A stretch of 18,758 nt of DNA from contig JAEDEG010000046.1 of the NCBI GenBank assembly GCA_016293435.1, forward strand, positions 1 to 18,758, read 5' to 3'. Made by a program: the position numbers and the translations under genes. Positions 1-6,919 of the stretch are shown here, piece by piece. This DNA is from Clostridia bacterium. GTDB lineage: Bacteria > Bacillota > Clostridia > UMGS1810. Position 1 is the stretch's first letter; every line of letters begins with the position of its first letter. The notes under the pieces were generated by a model. The model ran no database searches. It worked only from the letters and a program-made list of their open reading frames with translations, and was not told the origin of the DNA.

Positions 1-76
1 CAATTAAAAGTCGCTTAATATTTGTGGACATTTTATATTGCAATTCATATTTTGATTATTCAAATATTATTTTTAG

Positions 77-105
77 TTGACAAATATATCAACATATGAT
101 ATCAT
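77..105 (+). promoter_or_regulatory. Sigma-A promoter for the carB leader
   Basis: The -35 box TTGACA (77-82) is a perfect match and is followed by a 17-nt spacer and TATCAT (100-105) as -10. Transcription should start near 112, giving a leader of about 195 nt up to the terminator at 258-306. Two inverted repeats overlap the boxes: GTTGA(76-80)/TCAAC(89-93) around the -35, and the perfect palindrome ATGATATCAT (96-105) on the -10. They could be operator sites, but in AT-rich DNA this may be chance. The 76 bases before the promoter hold nothing I can recognise. Confidence 0.7.
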
Positions 106-152
106 TTATAAGATAAATATTTGCAACATAAATTATGAAAGGAGAAGCAATA

Positions 153-254
153 ATGATATTTGCCGCAAACACAGCCAACAAAAGCTCAGCATTTCCGGCG
201 TATGATGTATATGGGATTATTGTTTCTCAATTTTTTTATTATTTTAATATTTAG
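153..254 (+). CDS. Candidate 33-aa leader peptide of carB attenuator
   Basis: A short reading frame starts at ATG 153, 8 nt after an excellent ribosome binding site AAAGGAG (138-144), and stops with TAG at 252-254. It encodes 33 residues, too few and too featureless for an enzyme. The last eight residues are QFFYYFNI and are encoded by a strongly U-rich run (231-252). The stop codon lies only 3 nt before the base of the terminator hairpin at 258. This is the geometry of a translated attenuator leader: a ribosome that reaches the stop codon covers the 5' arm of the hairpin and prevents termination. By analogy with the pyrBI leader of enterobacteria, the U-run would be the UTP-sensitive pause site. 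There are no arginine codons, so arginine-starvation sensing is unlikely. That the peptide is translated is inferred from the ribosome binding site and its position; no homologue is recognised. Confidence 0.6.
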   Translation: MIFAANTANKSSAFPAYDVYGIIVSQFFYYFNI

Positions 255-257
255 CAG

Positions 258-306
258 CCCGATTGTTTCAATGCTTTTTTGTTCATTGAAATTGTCGGGT
301 TTTTTT
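258..306 (+). terminator. Intrinsic terminator / attenuator before carB
   Basis: Arms CCCGATTGTTTCAATG (258-273) and CATTGAAATTGTCGGG (284-299) form a 16-position stem with one mismatch and two G-U pairs. The loop is 10 nt, and seven U follow (300-306). It lies between the carB promoter and the carB ribosome binding site, so carB transcription requires readthrough. This makes it an attenuator rather than the end of an upstream gene: no upstream gene is present in the preceding 250 nt other than the leader ORF. Confidence 0.85.
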
Positions 307-339
307 ATGAAACATCGATTAATCAGGAGGTAGTATACT

Positions 340-3300
340 ATGGCTAAAAGGACAGATATTAAAAAGGTTTTGATTATCGGGTCCGGACCTATTGTTATTG
401 GACAGGCTGCGGAATTTGATTATGCAGGCACACAGGCCTGCCTTGCTCTAAAGGAAGAGGGCTACGAAGTTGTTTTGTGTAACTCTAATCCTGCCACTAT
501 TATGACAGATACCTCCATTGCCGATAAGGTATATATGGAGCCCTTGACACTTGAGTATATTGCAAAAATACTGAGATACGAGCGTCCCGATGCTATAGTT
601 CCCGGTATAGGCGGCCAAACAGGACTCAACCTTGCTATGCAGCTTGAGAAAAAAGGCGTTCTCAAAGAATGTGGTGTAGAGCTTCTCGGTACAAGCAGCA
701 AAAGTATAGAAAGAGCCGAAGACCGTGAAATGTTCAAAGAGCTTTGTCAGTCAATAGGTGAACCAACAATTCCTTCAAAAATTACATATTCTCTTGACGA
801 AGCCAAAGAAGCGGCACAAATAATAGGATATCCCGTTGTTCTCAGACCTGCGTTTACCTTGGGCGGTACCGGAGGTGGATTTGCAAACAATGAAGAAGAA
901 CTTGTCGAAATCGGGCTCAATGCTTTCAAGCTTTCTCCGGTTCATCAAGTACTCATCGAAAAGAGTGTCAAAGGCTACAAGGAGATTGAGTTTGAAGTAA
1001 TGCGTGATTCCAACGACCGCGTAATCACAATATGCGGCATGGAAAATATTGATCCGGTTGGTGTCCATACCGGCGATTCTCTTGTTGTTGCGCCAATCCT
1101 CACTCTCAGTAATCGCGATCTTAAGATGCTCAATGAAAGCGCTCTAAAAATTATTCGCGAGCTCAAAATTGAGGGCGGATGTAATGTGCAGTTTGCCCTG
1201 AACCCCAACTCAAGCGAGTATTATCTTATAGAGGTTAATCCCAGGGTATCACGTTCATCGGCGCTTGCTTCCAAAGCCAGCGGATATCCCATTGCCCGAG
1301 TTACTGCCAAGGTTGCTGTGGGTATGGCACTCGAAGATATTACAATTGCAAATACAACTGCCGCATTTGAACCTCAGCTCGATTATGTTGTTGCCAAGCT
1401 TCCCAGATTTCCCTTCGATAAGTTTGCAACTGCCCCCAACACTCTCGGCACACAGATGAAAGCAACCGGTGAGGTAATGAGTATCGGTTCCAACCTTGAA
1501 GAATGTCTGCTCAAATCGGTACGTTCCCTCGAAACAGGTGTTTGTCATTTTCACATGCCCAAATTCGATTCAAAGACAACCGAAGAATTATATAAATATC
1601 TGGAAAATTTCCGGGATGATAATATTTTTGCCGTGGCGGAGCTTCTCAGAAGAGAAGAGACTGTAGAAAACCTCTGTAATGTTACCAAAATAACGTCATA
1701 CTTTATTGAATCAATCAAAAAAATTGTAAATATGGAAAAAGAGCTTTCTGCAAATCGCGGCAGCCTTGAAGTACTCAAAGCCGCAAAGAAAATGGGCTTT
1801 GGAGATCAATTTATTGCTAAGCTTTGGGGCATGAAAGAAATTGAAGTATATAATATCCGCAAAAGAGAAAATATATTCCCCGTGTTCAAGATGGTCGACA
1901 CCTGTCATACAAATGCATATATTCCATACTTCTACTCTTCATATTCAGATGAAAATGCTTCTGTTCTTACCGATAAAAAGAAGATAGTCGTACTTGGTGC
2001 CGGACCCATAAGAATCGGTCAGGGTGTAGAATTTGACTATTCTACGGTACACGCTGTTACAACAATAAAGAATTCGGGCTGCGAAGCAATTATTATAAAC
2101 AATAATCCCGAAACTGTTTCTACCGACTATACTACTGCAGACAAGCTTTATTTCGAGCCTCTGACAACCGAAGATGTTATGAATATCATAGAATTTGAAA
2201 AGCCTATAGGTGTTATTGCATCTCTCGGCGGTCAGACAGCCATCAATCTTGCTCAGCCTCTGATGGAGCGTGGAGTTAAAATTATCGGTACAGATTGTGA
2301 AGCTATCGAAAGAGCGGAAAACAGAGACACATTTGAAAAAATTCTGTACAAACTCAATATTCCGCAGCCTCAGGGCAGAGCAGTAACAAAAATTGAAGAT
2401 GGTATAAATGCAGCCGGCGAAATAGGCTATCCCGTTCTTGTCCGTCCAAGCTTTGTTCTCGGTGGCAGAGCAATGCAAATTGTTGCAAACGAGCATCAGC
2501 TTCGTCAATATCTCAAGACAGCCGTTGAAATTGATGAAGATAAACCCGTTTTGGTAGATAAATATATTGTAGGAAAAGAAGTTGAGATTGATGCAATCTG
2601 TGACGGAAAAGATGTGTTTGTTCCCGGTATTATGGAGCTTGTAGAAAGAACCGGTGTTCACAGCGGTGACTCAATCAGCGTTTATCCGCCATTTAGTATT
2701 TCCGATCATGTTAAGGGTGTTATCCTTGAGTATGCCAAAAAACTTGGCCTTGGTATAGGAATTGTCGGTTTGTACAACATACAGTTTATTGTCGACAAAA
2801 ACGAAAATGTATATATAATCGAAGTAAATCCGCGTTCTTCCCGAACAGTACCGTTTCTTTCAAAGGCTACCGGCTACAGCCTTGCAGATATAGCAACAGA
2901 GGTTATAATGGGCAAGACATTGAAAGAACAAGGTATATTTAATATATATCCTCAGGAAAAGAAACGTTGGTATGTAAAAGTCCCGGTATTTTCGTTCAAC
3001 AAGATTCGCGGTCTTGATGCATATCTTTCGCCCGAGATGAAGTCAACCGGTGAAGCTATCGGTTATGATGACAAGTTCAACCGTGCACTTTACAAGGCGC
3101 TTCAGGCGTCGGGAATGCATGTGCAAAACTACGGTACAGTTTTTGCCACTATTGCAGACAAAGACAAAGAAGAAGCGCTTCCTCTTATCAGACGTTTTTA
3201 TAACCTTGGATTTAATATTGAGGCAACAAAGGGTACTGCCGAGTTTCTCAGAAAAAATGGAATACGAACTCATATCCTCAAAAAAATAAGCGAGGATAAC

Positions 3301-3513
3301 AACGAGATTCATGATGCCCTTCGCAGTGGTCATATAGCCTATGTTATTAACACAAGAGACGAAGGCTCTACCGGTCAGGCAAGTGACGGATACCTTATCA
3401 GAAGCTATGCAATTGAAAATAATGTGACAATATTTACAGCACTTGATACAGTTAGGGTGCTTTTGGATGTATTGGAAGAAACAACACTTACAATTTCTAC
3501 AATAGATTCATAA
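340..3513 (+). CDS. carB: Carbamoyl-phosphate synthase large subunit
   Basis: This protein of 1057 residues is full length (the E. coli protein has 1073). With the CarA glutaminase it makes carbamoyl phosphate from glutamine-derived ammonia, bicarbonate and two ATP, feeding pyrimidine and arginine synthesis in the cytoplasm. The sequence shows the expected internal duplication: the first synthetase half begins with GSGPIVIGQAAEFDYAG (14-30), and the second half repeats it as GAGPIRIGQGVEFDYS near residue 553. Both halves carry an ATP-grasp domain. The C-terminal ~120 residues form the MGS-like allosteric domain (ATKGTAEFL near 958), which in known enzymes binds UMP, IMP or ornithine. The ATG at 340 is 9 nt from AGGAGG (325-330). 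No carA lies next to it in this window; the gene has its own promoter and attenuator and is followed at once by the purine promoter, so it is probably transcribed alone. Confidence 0.97.
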   Translation: MAKRTDIKKVLIIGSGPIVIGQAAEFDYAGTQACLALKEEGYEVVLCNSNPATIMTDTSIADKVYMEPLTLEYIAKILRYERPDAIVPGIGGQTGLNLAMQLEKKGVLKECGVELLGTSSKSIERAEDREMFKELCQSIGEPTIPSKITYSLDEAKEAAQIIGYPVVLRPAFTLGGTGGGFANNEEELVEIGLNAFKLSPVHQVLIEKSVKGYKEIEFEVMRDSNDRVITICGMENIDPVGVHTGDSLVVAPILTLSNRDLKMLNESALKIIRELKIEGGCNVQFALNPNSSEYYLIEVNPRVSRSSALASKASGYPIARVTAKVAVGMALEDITIANTTAAFEPQLDYVVAKLPRFPFDKFATAPNTLGTQMKATGEVMSIGSNLEECLLKSVRSLETGVCHFHMPKFDSKTTEELYKYLENFRDDNIFAVAELLRREETVENLCNVTKITSYFIESIKKIVNMEKELSANRGSLEVLKAAKKMGFGDQFIAKLWGMKEIEVYNIRKRENIFPVFKMVDTCHTNAYIPYFYSSYSDENASVLTDKKKIVVLGAGPIRIGQGVEFDYSTVHAVTTIKNSGCEAIIINNNPETVSTDYTTADKLYFEPLTTEDVMNIIEFEKPIGVIASLGGQTAINLAQPLMERGVKIIGTDCEAIERAENRDTFEKILYKLNIPQPQGRAVTKIEDGINAAGEIGYPVLVRPSFVLGGRAMQIVANEHQLRQYLKTAVEIDEDKPVLVDKYIVGKEVEIDAICDGKDVFVPGIMELVERTGVHSGDSISVYPPFSISDHVKGVILEYAKKLGLGIGIVGLYNIQFIVDKNENVYIIEVNPRSSRTVPFLSKATGYSLADIATEVIMGKTLKEQGIFNIYPQEKKRWYVKVPVFSFNKIRGLDAYLSPEMKSTGEAIGYDDKFNRALYKALQASGMHVQNYGTVFATIADKDKEEALPLIRRFYNLGFNIEATKGTAEFLRKNGIRTHILKKISEDNNEIHDALRSGHIAYVINTRDEGSTGQASDGYLIRSYAIENNVTIFTALDTVRVLLDVLEETTLTISTIDS

Positions 3514-3518
3514 ATCGT

Positions 3519-3547
3519 TTGACATATCATACATTTTGTATTATAAT
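3519..3547 (+). promoter_or_regulatory. Consensus sigma-A promoter for purine genes
   Basis: TTGACA (3519-3524), a 17-nt spacer and TATAAT (3542-3547) match the sigma-A consensus at all twelve positions. The -35 box starts 5 nt after the carB stop codon. Initiation near 3554 puts the first transcribed bases just before the ZTP aptamer. A promoter this strong suggests that control rests on the riboswitch downstream. Confidence 0.88.
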
Positions 3548-3556
3548 TAAAAAAAA

Positions 3557-3643
3557 CTCTTTGTAACTGACGGAAGTATGTAAAACCATACCGTGGAGCA
3601 CCACAAAGGAACAAAGCAGTATAATAAGCCGACCGTCTGGGCA
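3557..3643 (+). ncRNA. ZTP (pfl) riboswitch aptamer
   Basis: The aptamer senses ZMP/ZTP (AICAR nucleotides), which accumulate when 10-formyl-THF is short. P1 is CTTTGT (3559-3564) with ACAAAG (3603-3608). P2 is GTATG (3576-3580) with CATAC (3587-3591). The conserved internal segments GTAACTGACGG and GTGGAGCACC flank P2. The hallmark CCGTCTGGGCA (3633-3643) matches the family consensus CCGnCUGGGCA. GACGG (3569-3573) is complementary to CCGTC (3633-3637), giving the family's pseudoknot. The short insert between the two halves (3609-3632) is normal for the class. The downstream genes are the two enzymes that turn ZMP into IMP, the classic ZTP regulon. Confidence 0.93.
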
Positions 3644-3684
3644 CACTTACTCGCAAAGGGTTAGGTGTGCCCTTTAATATTTTT
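3639..3684 (+). terminator. Riboswitch expression-platform terminator
   Basis: GGGCACAC (3639-3646) pairs with GTGTGCCC (3665-3672). The stem extends by TTA/TAG with one wobble pair, and the loop is 3650-3661. It is followed by the U-rich tract TTTAATATTTTT (3673-3684). The 5' arm contains the GGGCA of the aptamer's conserved ligand-binding segment, so ligand binding and terminator formation exclude each other: ZMP should switch expression on. The U-tract ends directly at the AAGGAG ribosome binding site (3685-3690) of the next gene. Confidence 0.88.
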
Positions 3685-3697
3685 AAGGAGAAAAGCT

Positions 3698-4417
3698 ATG
3701 AATATCTACAAAAACAACACAATCACAGAATTGGTCGAAGGCAATCCATATGTTGGCAGAGGAATTGTAATAGGCAAATCCAAAGACGGCAAAAAAGCCT
3801 GCAGTGCATATTTTATAATGGGCAGAAGCGCAAATAGCCGCAACCGAGTCTTTACCAAGAAGGATAATGCAGTATATACCGAACCCTTCGATGCGTCAAG
3901 GGTAGAAGATCCGAGCCTAATTATCTATGCGGCAATCCGCAGCCTTGATAATAAATTGATTGTAACCAATGGTGATCAAACAGATACTATATATAACGGT
4001 CTAAAGAACGGTGAAACCTTTGCCACATCTCTTACAAAAAGAGAATTTGAACCCGATGCTCCCAACTTCACTCCCCGTATAAGCGGTATGATTACCTTTG
4101 ATAACAATGACTTTACATATGAAATGAGCATTTTAAAAAGTGCAGACAGCGAGGGTAGTGCTTGCAGCCGCTATCATTTCAGCTATCCCTCCCTTCCGGG
4201 CACCGGGCATTTTATCCATACATACATTTGTGACGGCAATCCCATTCCAACTTTCTGCGGTGAGCCCGAAAGAACAGAAATTCCCGATGATATCGATGTG
4301 TTTACAAATGACCTTTGGAAAGCTTTGGATGATGACAACAAAATTTCTCTCTATGTTCGATACACCAATCTTGCAGACGGTTCTTTCGAAGATAAAATAA
4401 TAAATAAAAATAAATGA
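3698..4417 (+). CDS. purO: PurO-type IMP cyclohydrolase
   Basis: This 239-residue protein probably catalyses the last step of purine synthesis, ring closure of FAICAR to IMP. It resembles the IMP cyclohydrolase family first known from archaeal PurO, not the N-terminal MGS-like half of bacterial PurH. Supporting segments are NPYVGRG (16-22), YFIMGRSANSRNR (38-50), NGDQTDTI (91-98), EPDAPNFTPRI (118-128) and HTYICDGNPIPTFCGEP (174-190). The ATG at 3698 lies 7 nt from AAGGAG (3685-3690). A longer reading from GTG 3665 is rejected because it would start inside the riboswitch terminator stem and lacks a ribosome binding site. It is first in a two-gene riboswitch-controlled operon with the AICAR formyltransferase, whose product is its substrate; that pairing supports the call strongly. 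Confidence 0.87.
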   Translation: MNIYKNNTITELVEGNPYVGRGIVIGKSKDGKKACSAYFIMGRSANSRNRVFTKKDNAVYTEPFDASRVEDPSLIIYAAIRSLDNKLIVTNGDQTDTIYNGLKNGETFATSLTKREFEPDAPNFTPRISGMITFDNNDFTYEMSILKSADSEGSACSRYHFSYPSLPGTGHFIHTYICDGNPIPTFCGEPERTEIPDDIDVFTNDLWKALDDDNKISLYVRYTNLADGSFEDKIINKNK

Positions 4418-4432
4418 TAGGAGATGTTACAC

Positions 4433-5617
4433 ATGAAAGAATTTGAACTCAAATACGGCTGTAACCCAAATCAGAAGCCGGCAAAAATTTTTATGAACGA
4501 TGGTTCTGAATTACCGATAGAAATATTGTCAGGCAGACCGGGATATATAAATTTTCTCGATGCCTTCAACAGCTGGCAGCTTGTAAAAGAACTGCGACAA
4601 GCAACAGGTCTTCCCTCTGTTACCTCATTCAAGCACGTTAGCCCCACCTCTGCCGCAGTAGGCATAAGGCTCTCCGACAAATTGAAAAAAGCATGCTTTG
4701 TTGACGATGCTGCAGATCTCGATGATTCACTTCTTGCCTGCGCATATGCAAGAGCGCGCGGAACCGATAGAATGTGCTCTTTTGGAGACTGGGTTGCGCT
4801 ATCTGACGTGTGTGATGCTACAACCGCTAAGCTAATTAAACGCGAGGTTTCCGATGGTGTTATTGCTCCCGGTTATACCGACGAAGCACTTGAGATTATT
4901 AAACAAAAAAGAAAAGGTAACTATAATATAGTAAAAATTGACCCCGACTATGTTCCTGCTTTGGTTGAACATAAGCAGGTGTTTGGCATAACCTTTGAAC
5001 AGGGCAGAAATAATTTTGAGATTAACCGCGATCTCCTTTCAAATATAGTTACCAAAAACAAAAATCTCCCCGAAAGTGCAGTAAGAGACCTTATTATTGC
5101 TCTTATTACTCTAAAATACACTCAGTCCAACTCTGTATGCTATGCTGTAGACGGACAGGCAATCGGTGTTGGTGCCGGTCAGCAGTCTCGAATACATTGT
5201 ACCCGTCTTGCAGGCTCCAAAGCAGACACATGGTTTTTGCGCCAACACGAAAAAGTGCTCAATCTTCCTTTTAAAGATACTCTTGGCAGACCCGAAAGAG
5301 ATAATGTAATTGACGGTTATGTGAACAAAAATGAAGAGGATGTGTGTGCAGATGGAATCTGGGAAAAATATTTTACATCTAAGCCCGAGCCTCTCACTCA
5401 GGAAGAAATACATTCATATCTTGAGTCAATTGACGGTGTTTCATTGGCATCCGATGCTTTCTTTCCCTTCGACGACAATATCAAAAGGGCTCTCAAAAGC
5501 GGTGTAAAATACATTGCAGAGCCCGGTGGCTCAATCCGTGACGATGCGGTTATTGATTGCTGTGATGCAAACGATATGGTTTGTGCATTCACCGGTATGA
5601 GACTTTTCCATCATTAA
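4433..5617 (+). CDS. purH: Stand-alone AICAR formyltransferase (PurH C-terminal half)
   Basis: This 394-residue enzyme transfers the formyl group of 10-formyl-THF to AICAR (ZMP), giving FAICAR. It corresponds to the formyltransferase part of the usual ~510-residue bifunctional PurH; the cyclohydrolase half is missing and supplied by the preceding gene. Conserved parts are LKYGCNPNQKPA (6-17), SFKHVSPTSAAVG (65-77, with the catalytic Lys-His pair 67-68), YTQSNSV (229-235), GAGQQSRIHCTRLAG (247-261) and GGSIRDD (365-371). The ATG at 4433 sits 9 nt after AGGAG (4419-4423); the ATG at 4424 touches the ribosome binding site and is not used. The gap to the upstream stop is 15 nt, so the two are cotranscribed. 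Its substrate ZMP is the ligand of the upstream riboswitch, closing a feedback loop. Confidence 0.95.
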   Translation: MKEFELKYGCNPNQKPAKIFMNDGSELPIEILSGRPGYINFLDAFNSWQLVKELRQATGLPSVTSFKHVSPTSAAVGIRLSDKLKKACFVDDAADLDDSLLACAYARARGTDRMCSFGDWVALSDVCDATTAKLIKREVSDGVIAPGYTDEALEIIKQKRKGNYNIVKIDPDYVPALVEHKQVFGITFEQGRNNFEINRDLLSNIVTKNKNLPESAVRDLIIALITLKYTQSNSVCYAVDGQAIGVGAGQQSRIHCTRLAGSKADTWFLRQHEKVLNLPFKDTLGRPERDNVIDGYVNKNEEDVCADGIWEKYFTSKPEPLTQEEIHSYLESIDGVSLASDAFFPFDDNIKRALKSGVKYIAEPGGSIRDDAVIDCCDANDMVCAFTGMRLFHH

Positions 5618-5627
5618 TTAAAAATAA

Positions 5628-5655
5628 CCACCCGTTTTTGCGGGTGGCTGTTTTT
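5628..5655. terminator. Bidirectional terminator, purine operon / rodA
   Basis: CCACCCG (5628-5634) and CGGGTGG (5641-5647) form a 7-bp GC-rich stem with a 6-nt loop. Reading + it is followed by CTGTTTTT; reading - the downstream tract is TTATTTTT. It lies between two convergent genes (formyltransferase stop 5617, rodA stop 5654) and serves both. Confidence 0.85.
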
Positions 5656-6766
5656 AATCAAATGTGATTTCATCCTTACGCGAATTTATACCAAGCACCA
5701 ATCCGACCGCCATGAGATTTGTAACTATAGACGAACCGCCGTAACTGAAAAATGGTAGAGGGATACCGGTTACCGGCATAATTCCCAAGCACATGCCGAT
5801 GTTCTCAAAGGTGTGAGCCAAAAACATACAAGCCACACCAATGCAAATATATGAACCAAATTTTGTATTAGAAATTTTTGCAATATATATACAGCGTAAA
5901 ACAATTGCAAATAGTAAAGCAGCAACTATAAGGCATCCTATAAGCCCAAGCTCTTCGCCAATTACCGAATATATAAAGTCTGTGTGCTTAGCGGGCAGAT
6001 ATTCAAGTTGAGTTTGAGTTCCCTGACCAAGACCCTTGCCAAAAATGCCGCCGGAGCCTATGGCGATTTTAGATTGCATAACATGATATCCGCTGTTGAG
6101 AGGGTCTGATTCCGGATCAAACAAAACCCGTATTCGGTTTTTTTGAAAGTCCGCCAAAAAATACCATATTATAGGTATTGCAGCAGCTAACGAAATTCCT
6201 GTTCCGATAATGTATTTGTAAGATATATTTGCGGCAAAGAGTATCCCGGCAAAAATTACAACAAACACCATTGTCGTTCCAAAGTCGGGCTGAAGCATTA
6301 TTAGTGTTACAAATACGCCGGCGTGTATAAGCAATTTCAATATGTTTTTTGGCTTGTTCAATTCATCTCCGACTTTTGATACCGCATAAGAAAAGGTTAT
6401 TATAAACCCGATTTTTGCAAATTCCGACGGTTGAATACCAATCGGACCAAAACGAATCCAGCTTTTACTTCCGGTATCTTCGCGTCCGGTACCAATCAAA
6501 AGAACGGCTATCAAAAAAAGGATGCATACCACATAGATTAATTTTGTCGCTCTGCCGAGCTTTTGATAATCGACAGATGCTATGATATACATGGCTGCAA
6601 GACCGGCAATTGATGCAATTATTTGAATAATTACATAGCTCGAACCACCGTCAAAGCTCTTTACGGCACTGTTAATCGCTACAGCTCCAAATATGATACA
6701 AACAAATGTCAGAAGAATGAGTGGAAAATCTATTTTATTGGGGCGGATAAGTATGTTCTTTTTCAT
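5654..6766 (-). CDS. rodA: RodA, SEDS peptidoglycan glycosyltransferase
   Basis: This 370-residue polytopic membrane protein of the FtsW/RodA/SpoVE (SEDS) family polymerises lipid II into glycan strands, normally together with a class B PBP in the elongation machinery. Family motifs are all present: IQPSEFAK (111-118), QPDFGT (159-164), SGYHVMQSKIAIGSGG (225-240), HTDFIYSVIGEELG (261-274) with the conserved Asp 263 proposed as catalytic, and PLPFFSYGGSS (336-346). About ten hydrophobic helices are visible. The short N-terminus and the absence of cell-division neighbours favour RodA over FtsW, though SEDS paralogues are hard to separate by eye. The ATG follows GGAGG by about 6 nt. It is transcribed alone from the promoter at 6797-6825, without mreBCD or a PBP2 gene nearby. 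Confidence 0.92.
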   Translation of the reverse strand: MKKNILIRPNKIDFPLILLTFVCIIFGAVAINSAVKSFDGGSSYVIIQIIASIAGLAAMYIIASVDYQKLGRATKLIYVVCILFLIAVLLIGTGREDTGSKSWIRFGPIGIQPSEFAKIGFIITFSYAVSKVGDELNKPKNILKLLIHAGVFVTLIMLQPDFGTTMVFVVIFAGILFAANISYKYIIGTGISLAAAIPIIWYFLADFQKNRIRVLFDPESDPLNSGYHVMQSKIAIGSGGIFGKGLGQGTQTQLEYLPAKHTDFIYSVIGEELGLIGCLIVAALLFAIVLRCIYIAKISNTKFGSYICIGVACMFLAHTFENIGMCLGIMPVTGIPLPFFSYGGSSIVTNLMAVGLVLGINSRKDEITFD

Positions 6767-6796
6767 TTTTTCCTCCGTTTGGTAGTTTACTCTATC

Positions 6797-6825
6797 ATTA
6801 TATCAATATGTTATAAAAAATTCAA
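6797..6825 (-). promoter_or_regulatory. Sigma-A promoter of rodA
   Basis: Reading the minus strand, TTGAAT (6825-6820) is followed by a 17-nt spacer and TATAAT (6802-6797). It is 31 nt upstream of the rodA start codon and oriented toward it. Confidence 0.75.
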
Positions 6826-6859
6826 GACATATATTTACAGATTATTTACAAAAATACTC

Positions 6860-6888
6860 TTGCATTTATTGTAATTATATATTAAAAT
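6860..6888 (+). promoter_or_regulatory. Probable promoter of the DUF5685 operon
   Basis: TTGCAT (6860-6865), a 17-nt spacer and TAAAAT (6883-6888) give a reasonable sigma-A match 31 nt before the GTG start codon at 6920. It is divergent from the rodA promoter in the 153-nt gap 6767-6919. The AT-richness of the gap lowers the certainty. Confidence 0.5.
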
Positions 6889-6919
6889 AATATTATTATG
6901 TTTCAGAGGATTGATATTT

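Noticed and set aside
231..254. Phe/Tyr-codon attenuator, because the leader ends QFFYYFNI
   Set aside because: carB has no role in aromatic amino acid synthesis; the UUU/UUA codons are better explained as a U-rich pause site.
112..339. PyrR-binding attenuator for carB
   Set aside because: No sequence like the PyrR consensus (UCCAGAGAGGCU type) is found in the leader; the ORF-hairpin arrangement fits better with translation-coupled attenuation.
1945..2661. Long open frame on the minus strand inside carB
   Set aside because: It is antisense to conserved carB sequence, has a Cys/Asn/Phe-rich low-complexity composition, no ribosome binding site and no family resemblance.
3557..3684. THF, guanine or other purine-related riboswitch class
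   Set aside because: The CCGnCUGGGCA element, P1/P2 arrangement and pseudoknot are specific to the ZTP class.
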